Source: Cacajao melanocephalus (taxonomy: Eukaryota > Chordata > Mammalia > Primates > Pitheciidae). From it: DNA of 64,000 bases. The stretch lies in contig CAUYLG010066083.1 in assembly GCA_963573385.1 (NCBI GenBank), forward strand, positions 1 to 64,000, in the 5' to 3' direction. Below are positions 11,610 to 60,115 of the stretch, one piece after another; within the stretch, counting starts at the first letter, position 1, and every line of letters begins with the position of its first letter. The notes beneath the pieces are model-generated. The model was not told the DNA's origin. It saw only the letters and a program-made list of their open reading frames with translations, and did not search any database. Made by a program: the position numbers and the translations under genes.

Positions 11610-12546
11610 TTTTTCTAGACTAAGCATCCCAGGTTTCCACCCTTGCATGTGCTGGGGTGTTGCCCCATTACTGTGTTTACCCTGGCCCCTGTCACTGTGG
11701 TCTCTTTCCTCCAAATGAACTCAGGGTTTGAATCCTGACTTGTCCACCTCCCTTCTTGAAGAACAGTTCTGGGACTGGACATAGTTCTCCAGATGCATTC
11801 TGAGTAGTGCAGAGACAGAGTTTGATTGCTTCTGTTCTGGACACTATTTTTCTGTTAATGGGACCTAAAATTGTACTGATTTTTTATAGCAATTTCACCA
11901 TACTGTTCACTCATATTCTAGTGGTGGTTGCCTAACACTGCCAGTCTTTTCCACTGCATGTCAGTTCTCTTCTTATGCCTGTGCAATGAAGAAAAAAACA
12001 TCTAAATGGGGATATTGTTCATGCATCCTTATTGAATTAAATTTTACTGCTTTGATCCTTGTCTCAGACTTTATTCTGAATTCTATTCTGTCCTTTAATA
12101 TTTTAACTATATTTTCAGCTTAGAGCCATCAACAATTTTGATAAATAAATCTCCATTCAAGCTTCTGACAACAAGTTGAATAGGAGAAGACCAGAGACTA
12201 AACCCTTCAGTCCACCACGGGGGATTTATTCAGGCTAGCATGGATCCACTGACATGTGCCATCTAGGACATTGGCAGCAAACTAATTACTAGTTACTTCC
12301 TCCTCCTATTGGAAAACTGTGAAAAATAATATGTTTATCTATCAGAGGGCAGGTATTTTTCTTATCTGTCATGTTTTGCTCATAGATCACTAACAAGTAT
12401 CAGTTCTGAAAGTGCTGTCATTACTCTGGGTTTTATTTATCTGGCCCTATAGACTTGAACTTGTTTTAAAAGCCCAGATGCACTTTTATTTATCACATTC
12501 TCTAGTTTCTGCAGAAATGTTTATTTTACTCTGTACCATTTGAGAA
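11610..12546. other. Intronic DNA, nothing recognised
   Basis: It may contain an old LINE trace (gaccagagactaaacccttc, gcatggatccactgacatgt), but there is no assignable repeat, gene or RNA. Confidence 0.4.
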
Positions 12547-12872
<326 letters not shown>

Positions 12873-12954
12873 TGAAAACAATGTATTTCCTTGCCTTTGG
12901 ATTCTTTCTCAAATCCCTTGTGCCTTTTTTAGTACTAATTGCCTTTAAGGGAAG

Positions 12955-13435
12955 AGATTCATCCATTTATTTATTATGGGGTTCCTAGATACCAATGACC
13001 CGAGGATAGTAAGATAAAAGACAAAGTCCCTGGTCTTGAGGAATATATGATATAGCAGGAAAGAAAGTAAAATAGATAAGTGGAATATGAGCAGACCTGC
13101 TTTTTAGCACAGGAATTAGATTGATTTGCCAGAGTTCAAACTGTGGCAGGCTTGCTCTGGTTGGTTGTGAAGGTTGTGTACTGCATATTCCAGAGGGTGC
13201 CATAATGATCTATACAGCTGTATGCAGTAGACTGAATCTTGGATCCACTGCCTATTAAGCTCTAGATCCTTGCTCACATTGCTTAACCCCATTAAGATTT
13301 GTCTTCCAACTCTGTAGAATGGGGGAAATAATAATAGTACCCATTTCACAGGGTTGTGATGAAACTAAAATACTCCCTCTAATTCATATATCCCAGTGCT
13401 TGGCATGGATTAAGTGTTTGGTAAATGTTATTAAT
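12955..13435. mobile_element. L2-like 3' end and MIR remnants
   Basis: The run catccatttatttattatgg to gtccctggtcttgaggaata resembles the 3' end of an antisense L2. The run ctgtagaatgggggaaataa to ggtaaatgttattaa resembles MIR. Confidence 0.5.
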
Positions 13436-13489
13436 ACAAGGTGGTCATGCTGGAGCAGGGATGGCGAATGTGGAAGCACAGGGAGGGCT

Positions 13490-13985
13490 GAGTATTTGTT
13501 TCCTAGGGCTGCTGTAACAAATTACCACAAACTTGGCGGCTTAAACACACATATTCTCTTCTAGTTACAGAGGCCAGAGGTCCAAACTCAGTTTCACTGG
13601 GCAGATGCCAGGGTGTCAGCCGGACCTGGCCTCCTCCAGAGGCTCTAGGGGAGAATCCATTCCTTGCCTCTTCTGGTTTCTGGCGACTGACAGCATTTCT
13701 TGGCCTGTGGCCCTATCACTCCTATCTCTGCCTTTGTGGTCACATTGCTTCTCCTCTTCTGTGTGCAGTCACATCTCCCTCTGCCTTCCTTTTACAAGGA
13801 TACATGTGATTGCATTTGGGGCAGCATCTGGAAAATTCACGATAGTCTCCCCACCTCAACTTAACTTCATCCTGAACTTAACATCTTCATAGCCCTTTGC
13901 CATATGAAGTAACATTTACAGGTTCCAGGGATTAGGATCTGGATATCTCTGGGACCATTATTTAGCTACCATAGGCTGCCTAACC
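13490..13985 (+). mobile_element. Mammalian mid-repetitive element, family unresolved
   Basis: It opens with cctagggctgctgtaacaaa and ttaccacaaacttggcggct, a widely repeated wording in mammalian genomes. A related start occurs near 37930. I think it is an LTR- or MER-type repeat but cannot name it. Confidence 0.55.
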
Positions 13986-14717
13986 TAGTCTGGAATTGTG
14001 AGGAAGGGAATGTCAGAGACACCTTCCTGAAGGAGTTGATGGCTGAACCCAGAAGTGAAGGTGGTTGAGAGTTACCCTGGCAGAGAACTCGGGATAAGTA
14101 TCAGAGTGAGGGTAGACGAGCCACAGAAACTCAGACCTGCTAAGGCAGTAGGATATTGTCAATATGCAATTTCTCAATTGTTTTAGCTGACATAGCATCA
14201 AATTATTATTCTTTAATTTCCTCTTTTAAACACAGATTTTTAAAAATGTATATTTAAATTTTGGAATTTCCTTGGAATTTTGCTCCAAGGAAAACTTTGA
14301 GCAGGTGTCTCTGTCCTCTGCCATGTTTTCTGCAAACTAAGTCTATCTTCCAATACAGTGTCTCCTCTCTTTCTCGGTACCTGGGAAGTAAGGGGTACCT
14401 GACATACTGCAGTGGTTGCAAACGCAGCCCACCTGAATGTAGCCCACAGACATGCTCTGTTCAGTCCTACAGTATTTTTTTTAAAAGTTAGAATCAGTTG
14501 AACACTTTAAAAAGTGGGAAAATTCATGACAAGTCTGAATTTCTAGCATCTTTTATGAAATGAGACAATGTGTCTCAATGTGTTCTTGCTGGGGCTAAAA
14601 TACAAGCATTAAAGTTTGAGAGATTCCCTCGGTTTCTGGGGCCAAGACCCCATAGCCTCTGAGTTGGTACTGTGGTTTTTTTCTTAGCAGAGAGAAATAA
14701 AAAAAGTGGGGAAATGA
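13986..14717. other. Intronic DNA, mostly unassigned
   Basis: A weak antisense L2-like trace lies at about 13990-14130 (gacaccttcctgaaggagtt). Otherwise no feature was recognised. Confidence 0.4.
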
Positions 14718-15029
14718 GTGGCCCTGTGAGGGGGCTCATGCTTGGAATCCCAGCACTTTGAGGGGCTTAGGTGGAAGGATTACTTGAGCCCACGAGTTAA
14801 AGACCAACCTAGGCAACATGGTGAAACCCTGTCTTTCCAAAAAATACAAAAATTAGCCAGGCATGGTGGTGCATACCTACAGTCCCAGCTACTGGTGAGC
14901 CTGAAGTAGGAGGATTGCTTGAGCTCTGGGAGGTAGAGGCTGTGGTGAGCCATGATCGTGCCATTGCACTCCAGCTTGGGTGACAGAGCGAGACTGTCTC
15001 AAAATAACAAAGCAAAACAAAAAAGAAGG
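14718..15029 (+). mobile_element. Alu, plus strand
   Basis: It runs from gtggccctgtgagggggctc and aatcccagcactttgagggg to cgagactgtctcaaaataac with an A-rich tail. It is diverged, so old. Confidence 0.92.
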
Positions 15030-15555
15030 CCGGAGTGGGCCACGCTTCTCATCCCTACTGGCATTACTCATCACCTTACCTGCTGTCCCCTAGTCTAGGC
15101 TTCTGAGATTGAGATGCCTGATTGACATGTGTGGGCTGTTTTATCTTTCCCATTCCTACTCAATAACCAAGAACAACTACAAGACAGAGAAACTGACCCC
15201 CAACAGCACTCTTTACAACAGCTGTGGCCTCAACCTCTTGACTCCTGTCTCCTGGGAAAGACGTTCTCTTCGATCAGTGGGTGGGGAGAGCACAGAGCAG
15301 CAGTGGAGAGAGAGCTGGCCTTGCTCCCTGGGGGCTGCAGGCAGGGTGGGCCAGCACCCTCGCACATGCTTAGTAAAAAACCCAAACTGAACCAATGCTT
15401 ACTGCTTCAACATGATAGCATATTCCCTTCCTATTTTTCATTTATATCTAGGAGGTGGGACTGTAGTGGAATACTGTTTTATAGCCCCTGTTTTACAGCT
15501 GGCAATATATTGTAAGCATTTGCATGTTTTATTCACTATTATCCTATGTTACCAT
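15030..15555. other. Intronic DNA, nothing recognised
   Basis: Two overlapping open frames here (93 and 128 codons, plus strand) have no recognisable domain or splice context and are taken as chance. Confidence 0.4.
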
Positions 15556-16290
15556 TTTAAAAAAGATTTATTGAAGTGAAATTCACATATTAAAAATAAC
15601 CTTTGAAGTTGTCAATTCAGTAGTCTTTAGTGTATTCCCATTGTTACAGAACCATCATTTCTCTCTTGTTCCAAAATGTTTTCACCTCAAAGGAAAACGC
15701 CATAGCCATTAAGCAATTGCTTCCCATTTCCTCCTTCCCTAATCCCTGACAATGACCAATCTGTGTTCTCTCTCTATGGAATTTCCTGTGCTATTTCATA
15801 TAGATGGAGTTATACAATACGTGACCTTGCCTGTCTGGCTTCTTTCACTTAGCATAGTGCTTTCAAGGTTTATGCACATTATGACATGTATCAGCAACTC
15901 ATTCCTCTTGGGAGTGATATTCCCTTACATATGTACATCCATCCCACGATTTCTTTACACATTTATCTGTCGACAGGCATTTGGGCTTTCTGCACCTTCT
16001 TATTGTGAGTAGTACTACTATGAATGTATGTGCACATGAATTTGAGTTTGAGTACATATACCTACGAGTGGACTTGCTGGGTCATAGGTTTACTTTTTTG
16101 AGGGAACGCCAAACTAATCTTCCACAGTGACTGCATCTTTTCACATTCTGTACACTTACAATGTACAGAGCTTCCAGTTTCTTTGCATCCTTACCAGTAC
16201 TTACTAGTTTCCATTAAAAAAATTCTAGCCATCTTTGTGGATGTGAAGTGGTGCTCTGGTGTGGTTTAGTTTACATTTCCCTAATGTATG
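15556..16290 (-). mobile_element. L1 (old L1M type) remnant, antisense
   Basis: The plus strand carries the familiar reverse complement of L1: attgaagtgaaattcacata, ctttcacttagcatagtgct, gagtggacttgctgggtcat and gccaaactaatcttccacag. It is strongly diverged and has no coding capacity. Confidence 0.85.
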
Positions 16291-16439
16291 TCATTTCTGA
16301 TGGCAGCAGAGCATTTCCTCTTAGAGATGTCCAGTTAGTTTGCCTAGTCAGTTCTCCATTGGTAAACATTTCATCTCTGTCTCACATCTTTTTGTCCCTA
16401 CAAACATGTCAAATGCAGTACGCACCCTCATGTTCTCAG

Positions 16440-16670
16440 TAAAGAGCCTGGACTCGGGTCAGACAGGTGAGCCTCGGGTGTGGTATCTTCACTTACTGTA
16501 TAGTCTTGAGCAATTCACTTGATCTCTAAGCCTCAGTTTCTTCATTGATAAAATGGACATAAATAACATCTGCTTCACAGATGTTTCTTAGTATTAAATA
16601 CGAACATGTGCAAAGCCCTTAACATATGGGCTCATACATAGTACACATTCAGTAAATGCCAGGTGTTTTC
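16440..16670. mobile_element. MIR element
   Basis: The order of motifs is MIR-like: gagcctggactcgggtcaga, cttgagcaattcacttgatc, tctaagcctcagtttcttca, then gcacattcagtaaatg-type wording. Confidence 0.75.
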
Positions 16671-16730
16671 TCCATCTTGGCTCATATTTTAGATTCCTCC
16701 CTCCCTCCCTCACTTCCTTCCTTCCTTCTT

Positions 16731-16996
16731 TCTTTTTTTTTTTGTCTCACTTTGTCACCCAGGCTGGAGTGCAGTGGAGCCAACGTGGCTTACTGCAGCA
16801 AGCAATCCACCTGCCTCAGCCCCATCAAGTAGCTGGGACTACAGTTGCACACCACCATGTGCGTTCTGGTATTTTTTGTAAAGATGGGGTTTTGCCTTGT
16901 TGCCCAGGCTAGTCTGGAACACCTGGGCTCAAGCAACGTGCCTGCCTCAGCCTCCCAAAGAGCTAGGATTACAGGCATGAGCCACCACGGCTGGCT
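16731..16996 (-). mobile_element. Alu, minus strand, slightly shortened
   Basis: A (CCTT)n-like and T-rich run precedes gtctcactttgtcacccagg. It ends gagccaccacggctggc. About 25 bp of the left-monomer region are missing. Confidence 0.92.
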
Positions 16997-17009
16997 GATT
17001 TCTTTTTTA

Positions 17010-17395
17010 AATTCTTAGAGGTGACATTGCTGGGTCAGTAGAAGTTATGCACATATTTGAAGGCTTTTGACGCACATTTTCCAAAAGTCCTTTCCAGATA
17101 CTAATTTAACCCCCACCAGGAGTGTATGCCAGTGTTTATTTTTGGCAACTTCAACACCGGGGATTGTCATAAAAAAGTATTGCTAACATCTCATTGCTGT
17201 TTTAAATATGCATTTCTTTGATTGCAAGTGAGGTTAAATATCTTTTAGACATTTATATGTCTCTTTTATGAATTGCCTTTTTATGTCCTATGCCCCAGTT
17301 TTTCTATTGGGTTGGTAAACTTGTCAATTTCTATAAGAGCTCTTTATGACTAGGATTTTAACCTAACTTATCTGTTGTTTTGTGAAAAGATAATA
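17010..17395 (-). mobile_element. L1 remnant, antisense
   Basis: Diverged wording of the same L1 region as at 15556-16290: gacattgctgggtcagtaga, ttttccaaaagtcctttcca, catttctttgattgcaagtg, and ttctataagagctctttatg. Confidence 0.75.
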
Positions 17396-17769
17396 TCATT
17401 TCCAGTTTGTTAATTTCACATGGCTACATGGCATGGTTCACTACTACAGGCTCTATAAATATCAAACTCTCGGTGTTTCTTAGAGGGGATGGACAGCTGT
17501 TGAACAAATCATTTACTTTCTTTAGGCCTCAGCTTCCCTAACTGTGAAATAAAGGGGTTGGACTAGAAAATTTGCTGTTTATATCCAGATTTGAAATTTT
17601 ATAATTTCATACAAACATCTTGCATGTTCACCATAGTATTTCATGTATCATATTTTATACTGATATGTAATGGTAATATTTCTAAATATAATTACTCCCT
17701 AAACTATTTTGGTATACCTACTGACCCTTGAGCAGAGGCTTTAAGTATGTGTGGCATTTTGGTGTTTTT

Positions 17770-18065
17770 TAGATAGAAAAAAATATATATTTATTTTACA
17801 TATAACATATTTAACATAAAAATACAACATATTTTGCACATAAACATGTAGAAAAATGTAACATTTTATACATTAATATATAAAAATGTAACATTTTATA
17901 AATAAATACATATAAAATATAACGTTTTATGAATATAAAAACAACGTTTTATATATAAATGTAAATATATAAAATATAACATATTTTATGTTTAAATAAT
18001 ATATAACTATAAATATAATATAATTTATGTATAAGTATATACAAAAAATATATAAATATATAAAA
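17770..18065. repeat. AT-rich palindromic tandem tract
   Basis: The tract is made of imperfect units built on ataaaaatgtaacattttat, with variants such as aaaatataacgttttatg. Many parts read nearly the same on both strands. It ends about 145 bp before CDC20B exon 3. Confidence 0.85.
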
Positions 18066-18211
18066 TAACATCCAGGTTACAAAAATTAAAAAATCTAACT
18101 ATATTTTATTGGTGGTGTACTAGATGAGTTATTTGTAATTCTCTTCTAAGGAATTTTTACTTTTGCATCACTGAGGCCACTGGAGTTACAGCTGTTTTTA
18201 TTGTTAAACAG

Positions 18212-46801
<28,590 letters not shown>

Positions 46802-46989
46802 CACCCAGCCCCTCTAGATTTCAGTTTCCTCATTTCTAAGTGAAGATGATGATGTTGGCCATGCCTTCTCTGTGGTGTTTTTTGAGTATCAAACAAGTTG
46901 AAATACTTTTCCTGATGTGAATGCCTATTCTCCTGTTCTTCTTTCTTAGATTGCTTTATTCGCTCTTTATTTGCAGAGATTGACTTCTT

Positions 46990-47660
46990 TTCTTCTCTGC
47001 TTTCCTCTTTCTGCCCTTCTTCCTCCCCTTCTTACCCCTTTCTAGAGATTCATTACTTTATTCAGAATAACATCTACAGCAAAGATTTCTACTTCTTTCT
47101 CACCTGCCTTTTCTCCTCAGCTCCAAACCTCGTATTTCTGATTGCCTCGGGATAGTTCCCTTTTGAGATTCTTTGTTGTCTTTAGCTCAATCTCAACACG
47201 TTGAAAACACAACTCGTTCCTTAAAAAACATTTATTAAAATCTCACTATATGCTAGGTGGTATTTTAAGCATGCATATTACTTTCTCTAAAAATCAGTTC
47301 TGTAGGAATTCCTTTCCCCTCCTGATGGTCTCATCCTTGTCCTGGTCCCCCACTCAGGGATCCTCCTAATTATTCTGCTTTGTGCTTCCTCAGTTCACCG
47401 TTTGTTCTTTCTTCTTTTGCTTCACTTAGTCACATCCTGAGTGCCTGTCTGCTTAGAACTGATTCTCTTGAGTCTCCTCCTGACTCCACACCACTGCTAG
47501 ATTAAATATCTTAAAGTCCTGCGCTGATCCTCTTAGTCCCCTGCTCATAAGCTCTCAATGACACCCTGTTACCAAGCACCTTTGGCTTCTGGAGTCTGGA
47601 GTCCAGGACCTGAATTTAGGAGATCTGTTCTTGCCTTGGCTCTGCCATAAATACACCCTG
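46990..47660 (+). mobile_element. L2 remnant, sense
   Basis: Wording aatctcaacacgttgaaaac, acaactcgttccttaaaa and gctctcaatgacaccctgtt follows the L2 reverse-transcriptase and 3' region. It is broken in all frames. Confidence 0.6.
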
Positions 47661-48744
47661 TAACCTTGGATGTGTTGCAGCATCTGCAAGGATAGGAATT
47701 TGGGTCTGATCACTGCTAAGGTTCCTTTGAACTGATCACTGCATGAAGACTTTGGCCCAGTCTTGTGATTTCTTGCCTCATTGGAGCTTTTCTTCTCATC
47801 TGAATCCTTGCTTCTCTCTCCTTTTCCTTTACACACCCACACAAGTCCTAACCTTTCCAGAAAGTGTTTCAAAATGATGTTACCTGGGTTTGAGTTCTTG
47901 GCATTTGTCTGTGTCATCTATTTAGTATTATTAAACTATTATAGTTGTTTAAAAAAGTCTTTTATTACTGTTTGAATCTTTGGTTATTTTGGTTTTAACA
48001 TCCTGAGGAGTTAAAATTGAGGGCTTGAGGGAGCATGTGTTGTACTTTTTGGTGCTCTTTAGAATGTTCTGCATATGCCAGGTAACAAATATTGGTTAAT
48101 TATTTTTTTTGCTTTGACATGATTTTTTTTTTTTAACTAATACATACCCACTCCCTATGCCCCCAAAATCGATACAACAAAACAAAAATTTTGAGAATTC
48201 AAACATAGACTAGTATGTACCAGGGGAGTTTAGGACTCTTCTGTTAAATTGGTATTAATTTTTCAATATATTTTAAAATTTTCCCTGTTTTTAAAATTTA
48301 GATCTGTTTGGTAATGTTAGTAATTCTTGCCTTAGAAAATTTTAGGCCACTGAAAGCCACAGATGGGTTACTTTTTTGCAATGCACACTCTTCTTTAATG
48401 GTTTTAATTTGATCTTCTTAATAAGCTGGATACAAACTGTAAGAAAATGTTTAGAAGAAAACGAGTGAAATGATTAGACCATTTCCAGTGTCCCATGTCA
48501 TTCTGTTCTGGATACTTCTGTTTTAATACTCTCATGACACTATGTCATGACCAAAGGCCACTTCTCTCAATCAATACTGGCATGTGAACAAGAGGCTCTA
48601 GTTTTAAGAAAAATATTAATATATCTGTTACTACGATTAGATTTGTTGGAAAGTTTGAAATATGATTTTCATAAAGAAAAAGGTAAGCTTTCAGATAACA
48701 TACAAAACAAAAGCCTGGGCTACAACTGTTTTTAAATTTTGTAA
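47661..48744. other. Spacer between CDC20B and GZMA, nothing recognised
   Basis: Ordinary AT-rich sequence with short chance frames. Confidence 0.45.
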
Positions 48745-49380
48745 TTAAAAGTTTTTTGTGGAGTAATAATTCACGTATAGTAAAGCACGTAAGTCTTAAG
48801 TTTATAGCTTAATGAGTTTTAAATTTATGAATAAATAACTGTGTAACCACCATCTAGATCAAGGTATGAACATCTCTAGTACCCTAAAGGGATTCTTCGT
48901 GCCTACCTTTACTTAGCAGGTCTACATTTTTCTGACTGCTATCCCCGTGGATTAGTTTTTCCATACGCTAACTTTCAGATAAACGGAATCACATCATGTA
49001 TATTCTTTTTTATCTCACTTTTCCTCAACATTAAATTTGTATTGCGTGTAACTGAAGTTGTTCTTTTTTCGTTGCTATGTAATTTTTTATTGTATGACTA
49101 CATAACAGTTGTTTATCCATTTTATTGTGTGCGGATATTTGAGTTATTTCTAGTTTTGACTTCCAAAAATAAAACTGCTATGTACATTTCCGAACACATC
49201 TTTGATGAATAAAAGTGCCCATGTCTGTTTGGGATCTACCCAGGAGTGGAATTGCTGGGTCATAGGTTTATATACATGTTGAGTTTTAATAGACACTGTC
49301 AATTTGCCTATGAAGTTGTACTAGTTTACACTTCTACCAGCAATCAACGAAGGTTCCATACAACCACTTTTTAAACAGAG
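48745..49380 (-). mobile_element. L1M remnant, antisense
   Basis: Wording gtgtaaccaccatctagatc, aagtgcccatgtctgtttgg, gtggaattgctgggtcatag and ttacacttctaccagcaatc marks the antisense L1 region. Confidence 0.82.
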
Positions 49381-49549
49381 TTGAAAATCTGTAATACATA
49401 TTGATGGTAGGGAATAGTCCATCCTTTTTGCAGTTAAAATCTTAACTAACAATGAGGGATTGTAGCAAGTATTTAAAATATCACGGTAGTTACTGTCTCA
49501 GAGCCTCTTTTTATGTAATTGCACCACTTCTCCTTTTCTAGTATAAGGG

Positions 49550-49725
49550 TTCTTATCCCTGGCTACATATTAAATCACTGGGGGAACTCATATAAAGAAT
49601 GCTACATCTTGGGTCCCACCAAATGTCGAATTAAATCAGGATCTCTAGAGGTGGGACCTGGGCATTGATAATTTTAAAGAGCTTGGTGAGCCTAGTGAAC
49701 TAGCATGGTTGAAAACCAATGTACT
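49550..49725. mobile_element. MER5-type hAT remnant
   Basis: Wording catattaaatcactggggga, tacatcttgggtcccaccaa, aggtgggacctgggcattga. Confidence 0.65.
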
Positions 49726-49819
49726 ATTATTTTAGCCAGTCTTTAGGCTATGCTCCTTACTTTGTTTTAAGAACCTGTCTCATAGTGTTGCTGTATGTTA
49801 TTGGTTTGAATATGTATTA

Positions 49820-49930
49820 CGCATGTATATATGTGTGTGTATATGTGTATATATATGTGTGTGTGTATGTATATATATACATATGTAATATATGTATATA
49901 TTGAAATTTGTATTACATAATATACATATA
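49820..49930. repeat. TATG/TG/TA microsatellite
   Basis: Alternating tgtgtata, tatatatg and tgtgtgtatgta units over about 110 bp. Confidence 0.85.
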
Positions 49931-49994
49931 TAACATTTACATTACTAAAGGGACTATAGAAATTGAAAGAATTTGTTCACATTATCACATCTTG

Positions 49995-50042
49995 AAGTGA
50001 TTGCAGGCTGATAACTATCTACCAAATTCACTATGTTGAAAA
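49995..50042 (+). repeat. 48-bp direct repeat, copy 1
   Basis: aagtgattgcaggctgataa and the next 28 bases recur at 51370-51417 with two differences. The two copies lie on either side of GZMA exon 5. Confidence 0.9.
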
Positions 50043-50693
50043 GATATTATGAGGGCTTTTTCCAAAGGAAACTTTCTGGACACAAGTCAGCATTTACTCC
50101 CTGCTATGGGATGGCAGCCATTGTAACCACCATGTTGATTGGATCTACCCAGTCTCAAGAACAAAGAGAACTGAGAAATCACCTAGGTAATCCACGGCTT
50201 AACTGCAGGCACTGAGAAAGAAGGCTGACTTTCTATTGTATAATTTTCTTGGCTGCCCAAGCACTTTATTTGTATGCCTTAGAATTTGGAAAATACTGTA
50301 AGGCATTGCTTGTTGCTGTTTATCCCACAGACTCAGGTTCTTGTGTATAACATGAAACGCAGGTGCTAATGTGGAACAATGCACTATATTTCCTTTTAAC
50401 ACAAATGTTCCAGACTGGCTGTTTCTGTTTGAATTGTGGAGCCCTTTATTGCATTTGTTATTAGACCTGACCTTAGGGTCATTCTTGCTGGATTCCACTG
50501 AGATAGTGAGAAGAATAATTCAGGAAGCATTCCCATGTCACTTGATGCCCAAATGACTCTGGTGACATTGATCACCTAATCCCTCCCCCTTGCATTATCT
50601 ACAAGGTTGCCATGTAACTCTGCTTCACTTTGCTGGTGCAGATCTGCCCACTAAGGTTACAGGAGAGAAACAGGTACAGTTATGCAAATTGCT

Positions 50694-50699
50694 TTTATT
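50694..50699 (-). terminator. GZMA: GZMA polyadenylation signal AATAAA
   Basis: The plus strand reads tttatt, about 46 nt past the GZMA stop on the minus strand. It gives the short 3' UTR expected for this gene. Confidence 0.75.
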
Positions 50700-50744
50700 T
50701 TTGAAAAGATTAAGAAGCGACAGTAAATGAAATGAAACACTCAT

Positions 50745-57524
<6,780 letters not shown>

Positions 57525-57586
57525 TGTGGCTGCTGTCCCACATCAATCGACCTGAAAATCTGTTTTCAGTTCTTAACTGCCTCTAT

Positions 57587-57595
57587 CTTTATATT
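57587..57595 (-). promoter_or_regulatory. GZMA: TATA-like box of GZMA
   Basis: The minus strand reads AATATAAAG about 65 bp before the start codon, which would place transcription start near 57560 and give a short 5' UTR. There is no direct evidence for the start site. Confidence 0.5.
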
Positions 57596-57952
57596 GAGAA
57601 TAAAAAGGATGTGGTTTCCTTTCTTTTTTTTTTTTTTCAAGTTTCAAAGTTTAGCATTAGGAAACCAAACACAAGTAAGTGAGAACGGTGGATGATGGCT
57701 CACTGCCAGCAGGCATGCGTTCCTTTGCTAAGACTGCTGAGAGGGGGCACTGGAATTCTACAGGGTGGGAGCGGGGCAAGGGACCTTGTTGCCATCAGAG
57801 TATACCAGGGGAGACTGTAAAATGTCTTAGTTAAGATTTTGAAGACGCTTTCATCATCTGCAGTATTATCTGCAGTATCCATGACTGGAAACTCTTTTAG
57901 ACTTAAAGCTTTATAAAAAGTCCTTAAAATTGGTCACCAATCAAATTTCTTT

Positions 57953-58063
57953 TTTTTTTTTTTTGCAATAAAAATATATATTTTGTTGTATTTTAGGTTC
58001 TGGGGTACATGCAAAAAACATGCAGGATTGTTGCATAGGTACATATATGGCAATGTGGTCAAA
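57953..58063 (-). mobile_element. L1 3' end, antisense
   Basis: A T-run is followed by ttgttgtattttaggttctg, gggtacatgcaaaaaacatg and cataggtacatatatggcaa, the antisense of an L1 3' end. Confidence 0.85.
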
Positions 58064-58890
58064 TTTCTTTCTAGTCTCCTTGGGTTATATAAGAATTAGT
58101 AGGCCAACTGCAAGCTGAGGACAGGAGGGAGATTTATTTACACAGAGGCTCCAGCCTGGATTTTCCTTCTCCACTTTGTGGGGAGTGCTTATTGTGCTCC
58201 TGCCTGGTCTGTGGCAGGTGTGGGGACATGGGCTGCGGGCGTAGGGGCTTTTGGCCCTTTCCAGCCCTCTGAGAGTGTGTTCCTGATTGTCTAGTTTCAC
58301 AGCTTTAAATACTGAAAGTGTCTCTGAGTTTCCCTCTCTCCCTCCCTTCCTGCCTTCCTTACTTTCTTCTGAACAGGCTTAGCTGAGAAAAGAAATGGGA
58401 ATCATTTTTGTTCTAACGTTGGGTTATGTCTCACTCGAAAAAGAATCAACCTCAGTTCCTGGAGGAATAGTATACAGTGTGCTTTCTATTAGAAATGAGT
58501 TCAGCTCTTTTTTTGAGCTGAGGATGTGGTCTCCATTGTAATACATATGGTCAGATGTGCTGTCAGCATGTTGGGTGTTGAACCAACTACCCTATAGTTA
58601 ACACCCTGATGACCTCAAAGCTAGTGGTTACTTCTTTAGAAATCATATGACTTTGGAAGGGAGCCCTGCTGAGACCCCTGGATTTCTTTTTCTCAGATAT
58701 TACAAGTGTATCAAAGGTTATCATTTTCAGTAAGAGCAATGAGGTACGCTGCTACTGGTTTTGGTGAGTAATTTTAGTGCAGACTTAAAAAAGTCAAATT
58801 GTAATTAACTACACCTACTGAAACATTCTTAAAGGAAACATTGCCAATTTTGTTTGTTTTTATGCAAACGGTTCTTCTTCCATTTATGTT
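58064..58890. other. GZMA upstream flank, nothing recognised
   Basis: A ccctccctcc-type pyrimidine patch lies at about 58330-58370. No gene was recognised. Confidence 0.4.
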
Positions 58891-58894
58891 GACT

Positions 58895-60115
58895 TCTAAC
58901 AACTTTATGAGCTCTAATTTACACATCATAAAGGTCACCCATTTAGAGTGTATGAGTCAATGGATTTTAGAATATTTGCGGAGTTGTGCAGCCAACTCCA
59001 TAATCTAATTCTAGAACATTTTCATCATCCCTGAAGAAGGCTTGTATCCATTAGCATTCACTCTCTTTAGGCAACCTGTAATCTACTTTCAATCTCTATG
59101 GATTTTCCTATTCTGGGCATTTCTTATTAATGAAACCATACATGATGTGGTCTTTTGTGACAGACTTCATTCTCTTTACATAATGCTTTTGAATTTCATC
59201 TACATGATACACTGTAACATGTATCAATACTTTATTCCTTTTTATTGCCAAATAATCATATGGGTATAGCACATTTTATTTATCCATCAGTTGATGGACA
59301 TTTGGGTTGTTTGTCCTTTTTAGCTATTATGAATAATGTTTCTATGAACATTTATGTACAAATCTTTACGTGTACATATGTTCTTATTTCAATTGGGTCT
59401 ATACCTAAGAGTGGAATTGCTCGGTCATATGTTAACTCTATATTTAACATTTTGAGAAACTTCTAAACTGTTTTCCAAAGTGACTATATCAATTTATATT
59501 TCCACCAACAATGTACAAATGTTCTAATTTCTCTACATCATTTCAATATATTTTTAAAAAATCACTATTTTAGTGTCTGTGAAATAATATCTCATTGTGG
59601 TTTTGATTTGCATTTCACTAATGATAAATGATGTTGAGTTTCTTTTCATGTGCTTACTTGTCATTCATATATCTTCTTTGGCAAAATGTATATTCAAATT
59701 ATTTGCTAATTTCAAAATTGGTTTATTTATCTTTTTATTATTGAGGTGTAAGTGTCCTTTATTCTGGATATGAATTTGTTATAAGACATATGACTTGGAA
59801 ATATTTTCTCCAAGTCTGTGGCTTGTCTTTTTTTCCTTGATGATGTATTTTGAAGCACAAAAGTTTCTAATTTTAATGATGTACAACTTATCAATCTTTT
59901 TTAATCCCTTTTGCCTTTGGTATCTTGTCTAAGAAATTATTAACTAACCCAAGATCATAAAGATTTACTCCTACATTTTCTTCTAAGACTGTTGTAGTTC
60001 TCTTTTGTTTTTACATTTAGGCCCCTTGTTTTAGTTAAATTTTTCATGTAGTTTGAGTAAATTTTTGTGTATGGCTGAGGTGAGGTCCAGCTTCATTCTT
60101 TTGCATGTGAATTTT
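58895..60115 (-). mobile_element. L1M remnant of 1.2 kb, antisense
   Basis: A continuous antisense L1 sequence: tttacacatcataaaggtca, ttttagctattatgaataat, gagtggaattgctcggtcat, attgtggttttgatttgcat, tccaagtctgtggcttgtct, ttcattcttttgcatgtgaa. Frames are broken, so it is inactive. Confidence 0.92.

Noticed and set aside
15109..15515. Overlapping 93- and 128-codon frames on the plus strand
   Set aside because: No domain, no splice context and no repeat-derived coding signature; taken as chance.
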